64,000 nt of DNA from NCBI GenBank assembly GCA_036927565.1, contig JAYESD010000008.1, positions 118,571,498 through 118,635,497 of the forward strand, given 5' to 3'. The notes under the pieces were generated by a model. It was not told the DNA's origin and ran no database searches. It worked only from the letters and a program-made list of their open reading frames with translations. Positions 12,001-23,615 of the stretch are shown here, one piece after another. The position numbers were made by a program, and so were the translations under genes. This DNA comes from Tuctoria greenei. Taxonomy: Eukaryota > Streptophyta > Magnoliopsida > Poales > Poaceae. The number at the start of each line of letters is the position of its first letter. Position 1 is the first letter of the stretch.

Positions 12001-12628
12001 TGAAACTACAAAGAAAAATATTGAAATGATGAATGAGAAGTATAGGATTGCAGGTAGTAAAGGTAGAAAAGAAGTAAAATTTGAACCGGGTGATTTGGTG
12101 TGGTTACATTTGAGAAAAGCGTGATTTCCCGACTTGAGAAAATCTAAACTTATGCCACGAGCTATAGGTCCTTTTAAGATCGTTGAAAAGATTAATGATA
12201 ATGCATATAAGCTTGAATTGCATCCCAATTTTGGGGTTAGTCCTACATTTAACATTTCAGATTTGCGACTGTACTTGGGAGAAGAAGATGAACTTGAGTC
12301 GAGGACGACTCCAATTCAAGAGAGGGAGGATGATGAGGACATCACAACAGCGGATACGCACATTGAACTGCAAGGACCAATCACAAGAGCACGAGCACGG
12401 TTATTAAATCAGCAGGTGAATTTGTTCTTAACTTCTTTTGCATGTGAGTTTGAGAATAGATTGCTATGTGATGATTTAATTTTTATTAGGAATAATGGAG
12501 AAGATCAACATGTGAAGGAAAGAGACCTTGGGAGCGTGGAGAACCAGCTGGGACGTCCACAAGTTGATGGAAATAGTTTACAACTCGGACTCGAGTACAA
12601 CTCGGAGTCCAGGAACAGTCCACCTTAA
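9044..12628 (+). pseudogene. pol: Gypsy pol: protease, reverse transcriptase, RNase H, integrase
   Basis: A single frame runs through with four TGA codons (9623, 10598, 11975, 12122) and no frameshift. Domains in order: protease-like segment with IIDGGSCNN near 9150; reverse transcriptase about 9780-10330 with VYFDDILIYS near 10255; RNase H from 10661 (FELECDASG, YDKELYALV); integrase from about 11270 with GHFGVKKTEDV, a CTTCNK zinc half-site, catalytic Asp in VVVDRFSKM and SDRDAKI, and Glu in TDGQTEV. After the third TGA, integrase C-terminal sequence (GPFKIVEKI) continues and enters the 3' LTR at 12331, ending at 12626. The catalytic residues are kept, so inactivation is by nonsense codons. 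Confidence 0.9.
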
Positions 12629-13187
12629 AACGGAAGCCCAGGGGGCATACAGACTCCGTTTTCGACGTTCTACATATGCACGGAAAGAGGAGAAGATAAA
12701 CTTTCGAATGGTTCTGGTCCCACATCAAAATCCTTCCGGAGTCATTGGGAATCGTCGAAACAAGTTGAGTCCAGATTTCTGTCCGGTGCTGCGCCACCGA
12801 ATCGGGCCTTTGGGCCTTGTATCCCGTAAGAGTCCATTAGGGATGCGTTTAATCGTATTTTGGTCGAACCCTAGCCTATAAATACTGCAGTCGCCGGTCA
12901 TATTCGGTGGGTTTTGCTTAGATCAATAATATCGCCGTTCTACGGTTTGTGAGACCCCAACTTCGCGATTTCAGATCGTGTCTTCTACGTTCTTGCTCGT
13001 GTTCTCGGTTGCACTTGCAAGGATTAGCCTTCTTGGCGAGGTCAAGCGTGTGCAGCACGGTTGATAACCAACGGAGCCGTGGTGTAGTGATTGCAGAGGT
13101 ACTCGGACCGCTCCAGTTCCACGGATCATCAACGTCGAGTTCTCCACCCCAATCGACATACCTTTCAGAAGATCGGACCTAAACAAA
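12331..13187 (+). repeat. Inner LTR of the gypsy element (version A), nearly full length
   Basis: It starts TGATGAGGACATCAC inside the pol frame, the expected LTR start. It aligns with the 5' LTR along its length but is clearly diverged (visible differences every few bases in places). A TATA box TATAAATA lies at 12877-12884. The last 15 or so bases seen at other LTR ends are missing at 13183-13187, where version B sequence begins. Confidence 0.75.
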
Positions 13188-13832
13188 CACAAAATCGTAT
13201 CCAACTCGGAGTCCAGGAGCAGTATGCACTAAAACGGACGCTCAGGACGCATACGAACTCCGTTTTGGACGTTCCACATATGCACGGAAAGGGGAGAGGA
13301 TAACCTTTCCAATGGCGCTGGTATCATATCAAAATCCCTTCGGAGTAACCGGGAATTGTCGAAACAATATCGAGTACAGAATCTGTCAGGGTGTTGCGCC
13401 ACCGTATTGGGCCATTGGGCCTTGTATCAAGTCTAAGTCTATTATTTTCGTGTCTTAGGGTTAGGTCACGACCCTAAAACCCCCTTGGACGTCCTCCCAC
13501 CTATATATACTCTATGGTAGCCGCCATAGACAATTGGGTTTTGCTTAGATCAATAATATCGCCATTCTACGGTTTGTGAAACCCCAACTTCGCGATTTCA
13601 GATCGTGTCTTCTATGTTCTTGCTTGTGTTCTCGGTTGCACTTGTAGGGATTAGCCTTCTTGGCGAGGTCAAGCGTGTGCAGCATGGTTGATAACCAACA
13701 GAGTGGTGGTGTAGTGATTGCAGAGGTTGTTCGTGTTCTACTCGTGAGCCTCGGATCATCAACATCGAGATCTCCATCAATCGACCTAGCCATTATCTAT
13801 CGAAAGATCGGGCCTAAATCTTTTTATCATCA
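13188..13832 (+). repeat. Outer partial LTR (version B) ending at the target duplication
   Basis: It matches 5948-6589 of the 5' LTR much more closely than the adjacent version A does. It ends TTTTTATCATCA at 13832, next to the GGAAA duplication, so it is the true outer end of the insertion. The first 270 or so bases of version B are absent. Confidence 0.78.
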
Positions 13833-14234
13833 GGAAATTTACGTCCACGTTGAGGAGCGCACGGAGGACCGTGTCTTCATTAACCCTACCCTCGTTGAGT
13901 CGCCATAGAGGCCGATTCTCTTCCACTAATCACAAGGTGGGTAAATAACTGTGTTCAAGGGGCTTTCTCACAAGTTGAGGGCTCCCCAAGATTTACAATT
14001 CGAAACACCACCAAACACACTGGAAAGATATGCAATAAAACAGCAAAAGTGTGTGAGAGATTCAAACCCAAGAGCTCAAGATGTGAAGAACGTGTCTCTC
14101 CTTTGATCTATGGTTAATCCTCAAGGATTTGATCTTTCTTGCATTGGATTGTGTGGAGAGACGTGTTTTATGGGCTCTTGGATGGTGTGATGGCGTAGGA
14201 GGTCGAGAGAGATCATAGTAGGGCCGTACACCTC

Positions 14235-14242
14235 TATTTATA
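14235..14242 (-). promoter_or_regulatory. TATA box in copia 3' LTR
   Basis: The minus strand reads TATAAATA in the context CCCTAGTATAAATAGAGG. The matching site in the 5' LTR is 24375-24384. Confidence 0.6.
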
Positions 14243-14279
14243 CTAGGGTTTCCAAAGGTTACTGTTAGGGTTTCCAATG

Positions 14280-14800
14280 TCCCGACTAGTCCGTGGTGGA
14301 CTCCAGACTAGTCTAGTGTGCGGCCTGTGGGAAACCCTAAGTGTCCTAAATTATCAGACTTGTCGGGCGATTGGCGGACTAGTCCGATTTTCTCTCCAGA
14401 GATGTTCGAACTAGTCCGGCACATATTGGACTAGTCCGGCGTGGTGAATCCCTTAGTGAATTGAGGACAAGTCCGCACTTGGAGGACTTGTCCGATTTTA
14501 GTCAGAGAGGTTATCGGACTAGTCCGGATAATACTGGACTAGTCCGGTGTTGTGAAATTTTGAGGGGCTAAGGACAAGTCTGAAATTGGGGGGATTTGTC
14601 CGAAGTTGGTCAGTGAGGATTTCAGACTAGTCTGTGGAATATCGGACTTGTCCGATGTTGATCATAGGCATTATCGGACTAGTCCGGACTTTATCAGACT
14701 AGTCCGTTGCGGACAAGTCCGCACTAGGAGGACTTGTCCGATCCTGGATAGAGATATTAACAGACTAGTCTGGGGAACATCAGACTAGTTCGGACCTGTG
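14280..14800. repeat. Cluster of CGGACTAGTCCG-type palindromic modules
   Basis: By eye about 20 copies of a 12-bp palindrome (CGGACTAGTCCG) or its CTTG variant (CGGACTTGTCCG) occur in about 500 bp at irregular spacing. The cluster is repeated in the other LTR at 24420-24960. Confidence 0.88.
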
Positions 14801-15050
14801 TAAACTTGTGCAGTGAGAGTGTTTTCTTTTGCTTGAGCTCTTGGGGTGTGTTTCTCCAACACACTCCATACACAGAGAGTATTCTATTCATTTTTGGATC
14901 TCTTTTCAACTTGATTCCTCACTCTTGTTTCTTTTTGCGCTTTCTTCATAATTTTAATAAAACTTGCGCTCATCTCAACAATTTGGTTAGGATCTCATTT
15001 GTTTGTCTTAATCAACCAAAACCCACAAGGGATGCCTAGATGCACTTTCA

Positions 15051-15068
15051 ATCTCCCCCTTTTTGGTG
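15051..15068 (-). other. Polypurine tract of the minus-strand copia element
   Basis: The minus strand reads CACCAAAAAGGGGGAGAT directly before the LTR start TGAAAGTGC. This is the plus-strand priming site for reverse transcription. A nearly identical tract precedes the 3' LTR of the young copia element at 39407. Confidence 0.85.
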
Positions 15069-15549
15069 ATTGATGACAACCAACTGAGATTTCACAAATA
15101 TGATTGAAAATCCAGATTTTCATAAAGTGTGCACATATGAGCTTGGAACAAGTTAAGCAATGAAAACATAAGACATATGTGCACTCTTTATGGTGGGGGT
15201 GCAAAACTACGTGTGTGTGAGCAATAATCGTTATGATGATGAGGTAAAAGCATAATCATAACAACAGCAAGCATATATGTCAATTTCAAGGCATAAACAT
15301 AGATCATATCAAAAAAGAACACAGATTATATCAGGGCATCATCGTAGGCTTCATAAACATCACTAGAACCATAATAAGAGCATAATGGAAATTTTACAAC
15401 CCAAAAGTAGCAGAATTTCAAAAGAAACACAATTGGAGCTCTCATCTCTCAAACTACTGCTAGACCTAGTGACTCCCCCTCAATCTCTCCCCCTTTGGCA
15501 CCAAGGCACCAAAAAGACGGAGAGGAGGGATCTAGCAAACGCCATCGAC
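15069..15549 (-). other. Copia 3' untranslated region, no gene seen
   Basis: This lies between the polypurine tract and ORF3. It is A-rich with no coding signal. Confidence 0.6.
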
Positions 15550-17106
15550 TCACTCCTCGCTGTCGGTCCTCTCTTTGTCTTCATCTTCAGGCTGAGGAGG
15601 AGGAGGAGCGGATCCACTCGAAGTGCCCCCAACACCAAAATAGGCGAGTTCAGAGGGAGAGAGAGGTGGCAGCTTAGAGAAGTCTGAAGCTGAATCATCA
15701 GAGATAATGGGAGATCCAACAGGCTCGATCTCCAGCTTCTGACAGATATTCTTGACATTTTCTTTCACATACTTCATGTCTTCTTTCCTTGCTTTGCTCA
15801 ACATATGAAGCTTCACTTCAGCCTTTTTGCAGGAGCCAAGGATGGCGGCCAGGTACTTCAAGATGCCACTTGGAGACCCCTTCTTGGAAGTAGTTGCTCT
15901 TGAACTTGATGGGGGTCTTACTTCAGCTTGGGCCCTCCTGGAAGCCTCCTCAGAGGATACAGGGGATGGGGCAGTGGTAAGCACAGATTGAGGTGGCTTC
16001 TGAGGCCTCAAAGCTGTGTGCTCAACATCCTTCAGAAACTAGATTCCTGTGACCTTTTCTATCATAAAAATGATATAGGGTGCATAGCCACAGGAATGGT
16101 TAGGGGTGCAAGAGATGTTCACCATGTCGTTCCAGATGTAGTCGAAGAAATCAAACTTCCTGTTCTTGCTTATCACCTTCATTAGTGTCCTCGAGTAACC
16201 TTGAACACTTCCTGCATCTCCATCTTTTGGAGCTATTGTCTTCCTCAGCACCCTGCTGAGAACAATGAAGAAAGGCTTCATGTTCTTGGTTGATGGAGGG
16301 TTGTACTTTAGGCGGGTGTCATATAGGAACTCCATCTTATCCTTCTCCAGGACGCCAATGTTGTGGATGATGAGCTCATTGTTGCCAGTGTCTTCCAGGT
16401 GCAGCAATCTTGCAAACTCATCATAAGTCACGGTGTACTTTGATCCGTGAGTCATCCAAGTTACCCTCTCCTCTTCATCACTAGCAAAATAGCAGGTAGC
16501 ATAAAACTGAGCAATGACTTCATCATTCCACTTGCATCTGAAGGCAAAAAAATCCTTCAGACCATACCTCACCACAGCTGCAATCACATCATCAAAGGTT
16601 GGGAAGCTCTTTCTCTGAAAGTGGCTCCAGTCAATCCACTAGCTGTGGACCACCAGAGTCTTTGTCGTGAGATACACGGAACTATAGTAGTCCGCGTGGA
16701 AGTTGCTCCAGAACCTTGCATCAGCGGCCTTTCTAGAACTGTTGTAACATTCAATCGTCCTGAGCTTTGAAGCCACATCACTTCCTTTGCCATTGAATTT
16801 TTCTTCACTGGAGTCCTTGTTCCCCTGTCTTGGAGCACTCATCCGGAGAGGGCCAATCGGACTGATGTCGATCCCTTTCCCTTTGCCCTTAGCTTGGCAA
16901 GAAGCTGCCGAGCTAGGGCCAACTACATCCTTTCCTTTGGATGCGGGCTTCTTGGCCACGAACTTTCGCCGCAACTGAGGTGGAGTGGGTGACGGGTCAG
17001 CGACACATTTTTGCAGCTTTTTGCTTTGGCCCATCGAGGACCGAAGCAATGACTCCCGGTCCATCTCAGCCTCATAGTCGGAGATCTCATCATTGGAGCT
17101 CGACAT
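15550..17106 (-). pseudogene. Copia ORF3 (envelope-position ORF, plant transposon protein type)
   Basis: One frame of 519 codons runs from ATG at 17106 (MSSSNDEISDYEAEMDRESL) to TGA at 15550, with two TAG codons near 16637 and 16039. The middle part, ARFWSNFHADYYSSVYL, then FAFRCKWNDEVIAQFYATCY and VTWMTHGSKYTVTYDEFARL, resembles the 'putative plant transposon protein' domain found in the third ORF of SIRE/Maximus elements. The N-terminus is charged and the C-terminus is Ser/Pro-rich and acidic. I see no clear signal peptide or membrane segment, so 'envelope' describes position only. Function is unknown. Confidence 0.8.
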
Positions 17107-18038
17107 GGTCCTGACAAGAGGATTACACAATACATGGATGAGTATTGATGGCAAGGCAATGCATTGAGTAGATGGAATTTAGGGTCGAGTTCAGTCAAAA
17201 ATCGGACTTGTTCGGTGCTCAAGTGCGGACTAGTCTGGAGTATCGAACTTGTCCGTACAAAGACCAGACTAGTCTGGTGTTCAACTGCTCAAACCCTAAC
17301 TAGCAAATCAATGGTGTTTCTCAATGCAAAAATAGCTCAAGGTAGATGTAATACAACATGGAGTCATGTATTAACTAGAGGAGCTGAGCAATTTGGTCCA
17401 TAACACAAGAAATCAAAGATTCTAGGGTTTGGAGAAATTTTACCAAAATCCTTTGATTCTTGAGGTTGGAGGTGTTGTTGGTGCGGAAAAGTCCGTGGAC
17501 CTCGATCCCCTTGCGATGAAGATTGTTTTCCACGGAGAGTTGAATAGATTTGATGGAGGAATCACCAAATCACATTGGGGGCACTCGAGTGAAGAGGGAG
17601 AGTGTGAGGATGAAAGAGATTAAGGTTTGGCAGCCCTAGGGTTATGGAGTCGAAAAATCGGACTAGTCCGTGGTCAACCGGACTAGTCCGGACTACCGGA
17701 CCTATGCGGACTAGTCTGCAGTGTGCGGACTAGTCCGAATAACCACGGGCTAGTCCGTGGTCACCAGAACAGAAGCATTTAGCCCATTCGTATATATTCG
17801 GAGGTGCTTACAAAGAAAATAGGGGGCAAAACCCACAAATAATCTTGATGAGTATGATCAGTAAACATACAACAATCAAGCTATGACCATAATTCACCAA
17901 GATCAAGTAATTAACATAGTTTTTCGGAGAAAATAGAGAGAGATGATTTTCATAATACAATCAAAAGATTTTGAAGATGCCATACAAGTATGCAAGTTTT
18001 CAAGCCACGTTCCGAGCATCAAGGATATTTAGTTCATT
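17107..18038 (-). other. Spacer between copia pol and ORF3 with LTR-type palindromes
   Basis: No gene is seen. At 17195-17290 and 17640-17770 it carries CGGACTAGTCCG-type modules like those of the LTR, for example GACTAGTCCG and GGACTTGTCCG variants, just upstream of ORF3 on its own strand. Confidence 0.7.
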
Positions 18039-21000
18039 TCAAAGCTCGCAAAAACGTTTTTCATCAAGTGGCTTGGTAAATATATCAGCTAGTTGTTTTT
18101 CAGTGTTGACATGGGAAATGGCTATGTCTCCATTTATTGAGTGGTCTCTCAAAAAGTGATGTCGGATGTCTATGTGTTTGGTCCTAGAGTGCTCAACGGG
18201 GTTATGGGCAATTTTAATAGCACTCTCATTATCACAAAGGAGTGGAATACGGCTCATATTGTAACCGTAATCCCTTAGAGTTTGTCGCATCCAAAGGAGT
18301 TGTGCACAACAACTCCGGGCTGCAACATACTCTGCTTCGGTTGTGGATAAGGCAATGGAGTTTTGTTTCTTGGAGGACGAAGAAATTAGGGATCTACCTA
18401 GGAATTGGCATGTACCAGAGGTACTTTTTCTATCTACTTTGCATCCGGCATAATTTGCATTGGAGTATCCAATGAGATTGAACTTGGAACCTTTAGGATA
18501 CCAAAGGCCTAGGTTGGGTGTATGAACTAAATATCGCAAGATTCTTTTTGCGGCTGTCAATTGACACTCCTTAGGATTGGCTTGAAATCTTAGGCACACA
18601 AGATGCACATAAGTAAAGTAAGGATCCAATCATGCAGTGATATATCTTTTGATCCACGTTTGGTCCGTCTTCATTGTGATCCAAGTGTCCATTTGTTGCC
18701 ATGGGAGTCTTTATAGGCTTCGCCTTGTCCATTCCAAACTTCTTGAGTATGTCTTGAGTATACTTGGTTTGTCTTATGAACATCCCTTCCTTTTGTTGCT
18801 TCACTTGGAATCCCATGAAATATCTCAATTCTCCCATCATAGACATCTCGAATCTATGTGTCATAATCTTACTAAATTCTTCACAAAAGGATTTATTAGT
18901 TGAACCAAATATAATATCATCAACATATATTTGACAGATAAATAGATCATTGTCAAAGTGCTTGGTAAATAATGTGTGATCAGCTTTGCCAATCTTCGAT
19001 CCATTTTCAATTAAAAAATCTCTAAGGCACTCATACCAAGCTCTAGGAGCTTGTTTGAGGCCATAGAGAGCCTTACGCAGTTTGAACACATGTTCAGGGA
19101 ACTCTTGATCTTCGAATCCGGGGGGTTGCTCCACGTACACCTCCTCCTTGATTGGTCCGTTGAGGAAGGCGCTTTTCACATCCATTTGATAGAGCTTAAA
19201 ATCATGGTGAGTAGCATATGCAAGTAATATTCTAATCAATTCAAGCCTAGCTACGGGAGCAAAAGTTTCGTCAAAATCCAAACCTTCGACTTGTGAACCC
19301 TTTGGCCACAAGTCGCACCTTGTTTCCTGTCACCACCCCGTGTTTGTCTTGCTTGTTGCGGAAGACCCATTTAGTGCCGACGATGTTGAACTTGGGCCTT
19401 TCAACAAGTTCCCACACCTCATTCCGTTTGATGTTGTTCAATTCTTCTTGCATTGCCACCACCCAATCTGGATCCTTTAATGCATCTTCAACCCTGTGTG
19501 GTTCGAAATAGGATACAAATGAGTAATGTTCACAAAAATTAGCAATTCGAGATCTAATTGTTACCCCCTTTTGGATGTTACCGATTATGTTGTCGATGGG
19601 GTGATCTCTTTGGATGCATTGGTGTACTCTTGGATGTGGCACTTGTGGTCTTGAATCTTCATGGTCATCTTCTTCTCCCACTATATGGTTGCCCTCGTTG
19701 ATTTGTTGGTCACCTTGATCTTCTTGAGGTTGATCCTGTGTAGAAGCTCCCCCTTGATCATTTACCTCCTATTGTGGTTCATCTTCTTCATTTGCATTTG
19801 GAGTTGGCGCTTGTGGTCGAACATCGCCCAACGCCATTCTTCTCAACGCTTGACATGGAGCTTCTTCTCTATCTAGCACACATTGATCAACTTGATCTTC
19901 TTGAGAGCCATTAGTTTCATCGAACACTACGTCACGTGCAACTTCAACAAGTCCGGAGACCTTGTTGAAGACACGATAGGCTTAAGAGTTCGAATCATAG
20001 CCAAGCAAGAAACCTTCATTGGACTTTGAAGCGAACTTTGAAGTTCTTGGCTTCTTGTTCAAAATATAACATTTAGAACCGAAAACTCGAAAATAGGAAA
20101 TATTCGGCTTGTTACCGGTGAGTAGTTCATATGACGTTTTCTTGAGTAGGCGATGAAGATAGAGTCGGTTTATGGCGTGACAAGCGGTGTTAACCGCTTC
20201 AGCCCAAAACCGATCTGAAGTCTTGTACTCATCGAACATTGTCCTCGCCATCTCTATGAGGGTTCGATTCATCCTTTCGGCTACTCCGTTTTGTTGAGGG
20301 GAATATGGTGCTGAAAATTCATGTTTTATCCCCTCCTCGTCTAGGTATTCCTCAACTAGGGTGTTCTTGAACTCCGTGCCATTGTCACTTCATATGTTCT
20401 TCATCTTCAATGAAAATTCATTTTTGGCACACTTGAGAAACTTCTTGAGGGTTCCTTGAGTTTTTGTCTTATCATGCAAAAAGAAAACCCACGTGAAGCG
20501 CGAAAAATCATCAACAATTACTAAACTGTATTTGTTACCGCCGATGCTTATGTAAGCAATTGGACCAAATATATCCTTGTGAAGTAGCTCGAGTGGTCTT
20601 GTTGTTGTCATGATGTTCTTCGTGGGATGGGGTGCTCCTACTTGCTTCCCGGCTTGGCACACGCTAGAAGGCCTGTCTTTCTCAAAAATAACATCCTTCA
20701 AACTTCAGATGTGATCACCCTTAAGGAATTTTTGAAGATTCCTCATACCAACATGTGCTAGCCATCTATGCCACAGCCAACCCATATTGGTCTTTGCAAT
20801 CAAGCACGTGTCAAGTTCGGCTTTGTCTTTGTTGAAGTCAACAAGATAAAGCTTTCCCTTTAACACACCCTTGAATGCAACCGAGTCATCACTCCTTCTA
20901 GAGACGGTCATACCCTCATTAGTGAACAAGCAATTATAACCCTTGTCACATAATTGAGATATGGACAGTAGGTTATACTCTAAGGAATTGACATGTAAGA

Positions 21001-21195
21001 CATGAGAAAGAGTGCGTTGAGGTGAAATCGCAATTTTACTGGTACCGAGTACCCTTCCTTGATTGTTGTCTCCAAAATAGATGTCTTCACTTGGATCTTT
21101 ATTTTCTTCATATTCTAGAAACATCCTTCATTCTCCGGTCATGTGTTTGGTGCATCTACTATCTAGCACCCATTTCGATCCACCAGAGGAATAGA
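18039..21195 (-). pseudogene. pol: Copia pol: protease, integrase, reverse transcriptase, RNase H
   Basis: Order on the minus strand: protease with VLDSRCTKHM near 21150 (the usual DSG active site reads DSR); a pre-integrase zinc segment WLWHRWLAHVGM near 20760; integrase core with VDDFSRFTWVFFL near 20500, then NRTLIEMARTMFDEY from 20272; reverse transcriptase 18571-19311 with KSAFLNGPIKEEVYVEQPPG and YVDDIIFGSTN; RNase H 18039-18629 with STTEAEYVAA and HIDIRHHFLRD. Frame changes near 19290 and 18600 and several stops show decay. The domain order, integrase before reverse transcriptase, proves copia. Confidence 0.9.
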
Positions 21196-21236
21196 CCTTA
21201 AAAAACAAACTACGCCTTGGTTTTAGGTACCAAAGC

Positions 21237-23563
21237 TTACTTGGGTCCTTTGATGTTAGTTACAAGTGATTTGGGCACCCACACATGAGACTTGGTGTTC
21301 CCATGGCGTGGCCCAACATGTTTAGCATAAACTCTATCAAAATTACATTTCATGAGAACATATGATGCGTCAAAGGTTCTAAATAATAGTTGTTGTTCAT
21401 ATGTGTTAACATTTTTGGGCTTATAAACATTATTAGACTTTCTAGCTTGAGAGGAGTTTCCCTTGACAAAAACGATGTGTTCCTTGTGATTCTTGTGGCT
21501 TCTAGCATTTTGCTTTTCACCATAAGAATACCCAATGCCATATTTGACATTAGGAGTTCTTGTGGCCAAGTATGCACTGCATGCATACTTGACCTTCTCC
21601 CTGTCAAATATGCCACTTCGGGAAAGATGCTTGTCCTTTATCAAGTTTGACTTTTCCTTCAAGTTAGTGTCAATTTTAGCACATGCACAAGTAATAGTAG
21701 TTACAGATTTGAAGTGTTGAGAAGGTGATCTTGAAGAGGATGAAGGGTCACTTTGCTTGAGTGACTCAACTTGTACCTCAAGGATCTTGTTAAATTTGGA
21801 TAAGTTAGCAAGTTCATCCTTGATGATTACATTTGAGTCACTTAACTTCAAGCAAGCTTCCTTGCTTGAAGCTAACTCAAGTTCTAGTGACTTGCTTCAC
21901 TCCTTTTCAAGTTCAAGGAGCTTTTAAATCTTAAGATATTCCTCCTTTTGAAGGATGATCATATCTTTTTAGCTATTAGCAAGCTCCTCCTTATCAATAA
22001 GCTTATCCATTAAGAATTTCATTTTTGCAGCAGTTTTCTTATCTAAGACAACAAGCATATCTTCATCATCACTATAAGTATCACTATCGCTAGAGAATGA
22101 ATGCGAAGAGGAAGGTTTAGTTGTTACCTTTCTTTTACCTTCCTTCGCCATTAGACATGTGTCGTTGTCCTTCCTTGCGCCAATAGTTGGGAAGAGGGTG
22201 GATTTCTTGGTTGTCTTCTTGATGGCTATGCTAGCCATCTCCTCTTCCTCTTCGGATGAGGACTCATCATTGGAGTCCCATTCCTTTCCTAGGTGCGACT
22301 GTCCAAGTTGTTTTTTCTTCTTGAACATCTTCTTGGATTGAGGCTTTGTATCCTTGGTCTTCTTCTTGTTTTCTTCATAAGGACAATCAACTATAAAGTG
22401 GTCGTATTCACCACAGTTATAGCAAGCGCGCCTCAACTTTGGTATTGATTTGTCTTTGTGTCTTCCTTTATTTGATCTACCACCTTGTCTTCTTATCATC
22501 ATCTTATTGAATTTATTTATAAATAGGATCATATCTTCTTCATCTATATCGCTGTTTTCGTCGTTGCTATCCTCTTCTTGTTGAGCTTCTCAAGCTTCTT
22601 TTGACATAGGCTTGCAAGTGGACTTCAAAGCGACCCCTTTCTTTTTGGACGAGGTGAGGTCGGCAATCTATTTGACATGTTTTGCTTGCTTCTCCATCAT
22701 CTCGAAATTGATGATCTTTCCAAGCAATTCATCTGGGTCCATTTTCTTATACCTGGGGCTTTCTCTAACCATCGAACATAGGTCACGTTGCGAGGCATGA
22801 AGGCTCTGAGAATTAGCTTCACCACCTCGTGACCATTCCACTTTTTGCTTCCATAGGCTTGAACTTTATTAATGAGAGTCTTCAACCGATTGTACATGTC
22901 TTGAGGTGACTCATCTTCTTCTATGGTGAATCTTCCCGATTTGCCTTCGATCATTTCAATCTTGGCCTCTTGGCATGACGATCACCTTCATGTGTAGTTT
23001 GTAATGTGTCCCATATCTATTTTGCAATTTCGATTCCATCCACTTTGGTGAACTCATCTCGACTCAATGATGAAGTTATGACAGCTGCAGCTTGAGCATT
23101 CTGATAGATAGCTTGTTCTTGGCTTGGTGTGAGTTCTTCATCGTCATCCGAAATATCTATCTCTGTACACACTATATGCCACAAGCTGGGGTTATGTGAT
23201 ATTAAATGCATTTTCATATTTTTGCCTCCACATTGAATAATCATTGTCATCAAAGTATGGGGCTTTTTCTAGAGGAATTGATAAATAATGATTATTGTTT
23301 CACTTTAAACGATCATAGTTAAAAGGATATCATGAGTAGTCGGTGTGACTACTCCCCTTCTTCTTCTTCTTCTTCTCATCCTTGATCTTTATCTTTCCTT
23401 TAGAGAGGGCCTTCTTTTTTAGGAGGGCCTTGAGTTCAAGCGTCTCCTCATCATCATCCTCGAAGTCTTGGATGGCGTCGAGGAGCTTCTCCAACTTCTA
23501 AGTCTTTTCATCTTCAACCTTCTCTTTGTCGAAGTTCTTGTGCGCATCCTTTATGTTTGACAT
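21237..23563 (-). pseudogene. gag: Copia gag (SIRE type) with CCHC zinc knuckle, degraded
   Basis: ATG at 23563 starts MSNIKDAHKNF and a lysine-rich N-terminus. Later fragments give PYFDDNDYSMWRQKYENAF (DUF4219/UBN2-type gag), the knuckle CYNCGEYDHFIVDCP near 22424, an acidic Ser-rich linker and a C-terminal segment ending VWVPKSLVTNIKGPK. Stops and shifts break it into at least four pieces. The C-terminal wording closely matches the end of the young element's gag (34019), supporting common lineage. Confidence 0.85.
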
Positions 23564-23601
23564 CTTCTCTTCAAGCGATTAGTCTCTTTTCGAAGAGCCT
23601 T

Positions 23602-23613
23602 GCTCTGATACCA
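23602..23613 (-). other. Primer binding site, initiator tRNA-Met type
   Basis: The minus strand reads TGGTATCAGAGC two bases inside the 5' LTR. This is the standard primer site of plant copia elements. Confidence 0.9.
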
Positions 23614-23615
23614 AT

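Larger units (their letters stand above)
5681..13832 (+). mobile_element. Chromovirus-like Ty3/gypsy retrotransposon (CRM/Reina type), complete but inactive
   Basis: It is flanked by an exact 5-bp target duplication GGAAA (5676-5680 and 13833-13837) and by ends TGATGA...TCATCA. Internal order is gag, zinc knuckle, protease, reverse transcriptase, RNase H, integrase, the gypsy order. The pol frame runs into the start of the 3' LTR (12331), a feature known from CRM-type chromoviruses. I did not see a classical chromodomain or a clear primer binding site just after the 5' LTR. The 3' LTR is composite (separate entries). Confidence 0.88.
13833..15050 (-). repeat. 3' LTR of the minus-strand copia element, main part
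   Basis: It continues the LTR from 5680 and aligns with 23980-25208. It ends GCACTTTCA at 15050, next to a minus-strand purine tract. From 14280 to 14800 it is packed with CGGACTAGTCCG and CGGACTTGTCCG modules and their one-base variants. Confidence 0.88.

Noticed and set aside
15550..17106. Calling copia ORF3 a retroviral envelope
   Set aside because: It has the position of an envelope gene but no visible signal peptide, cleavage site or membrane anchor. Only the plant transposon protein similarity is supported.
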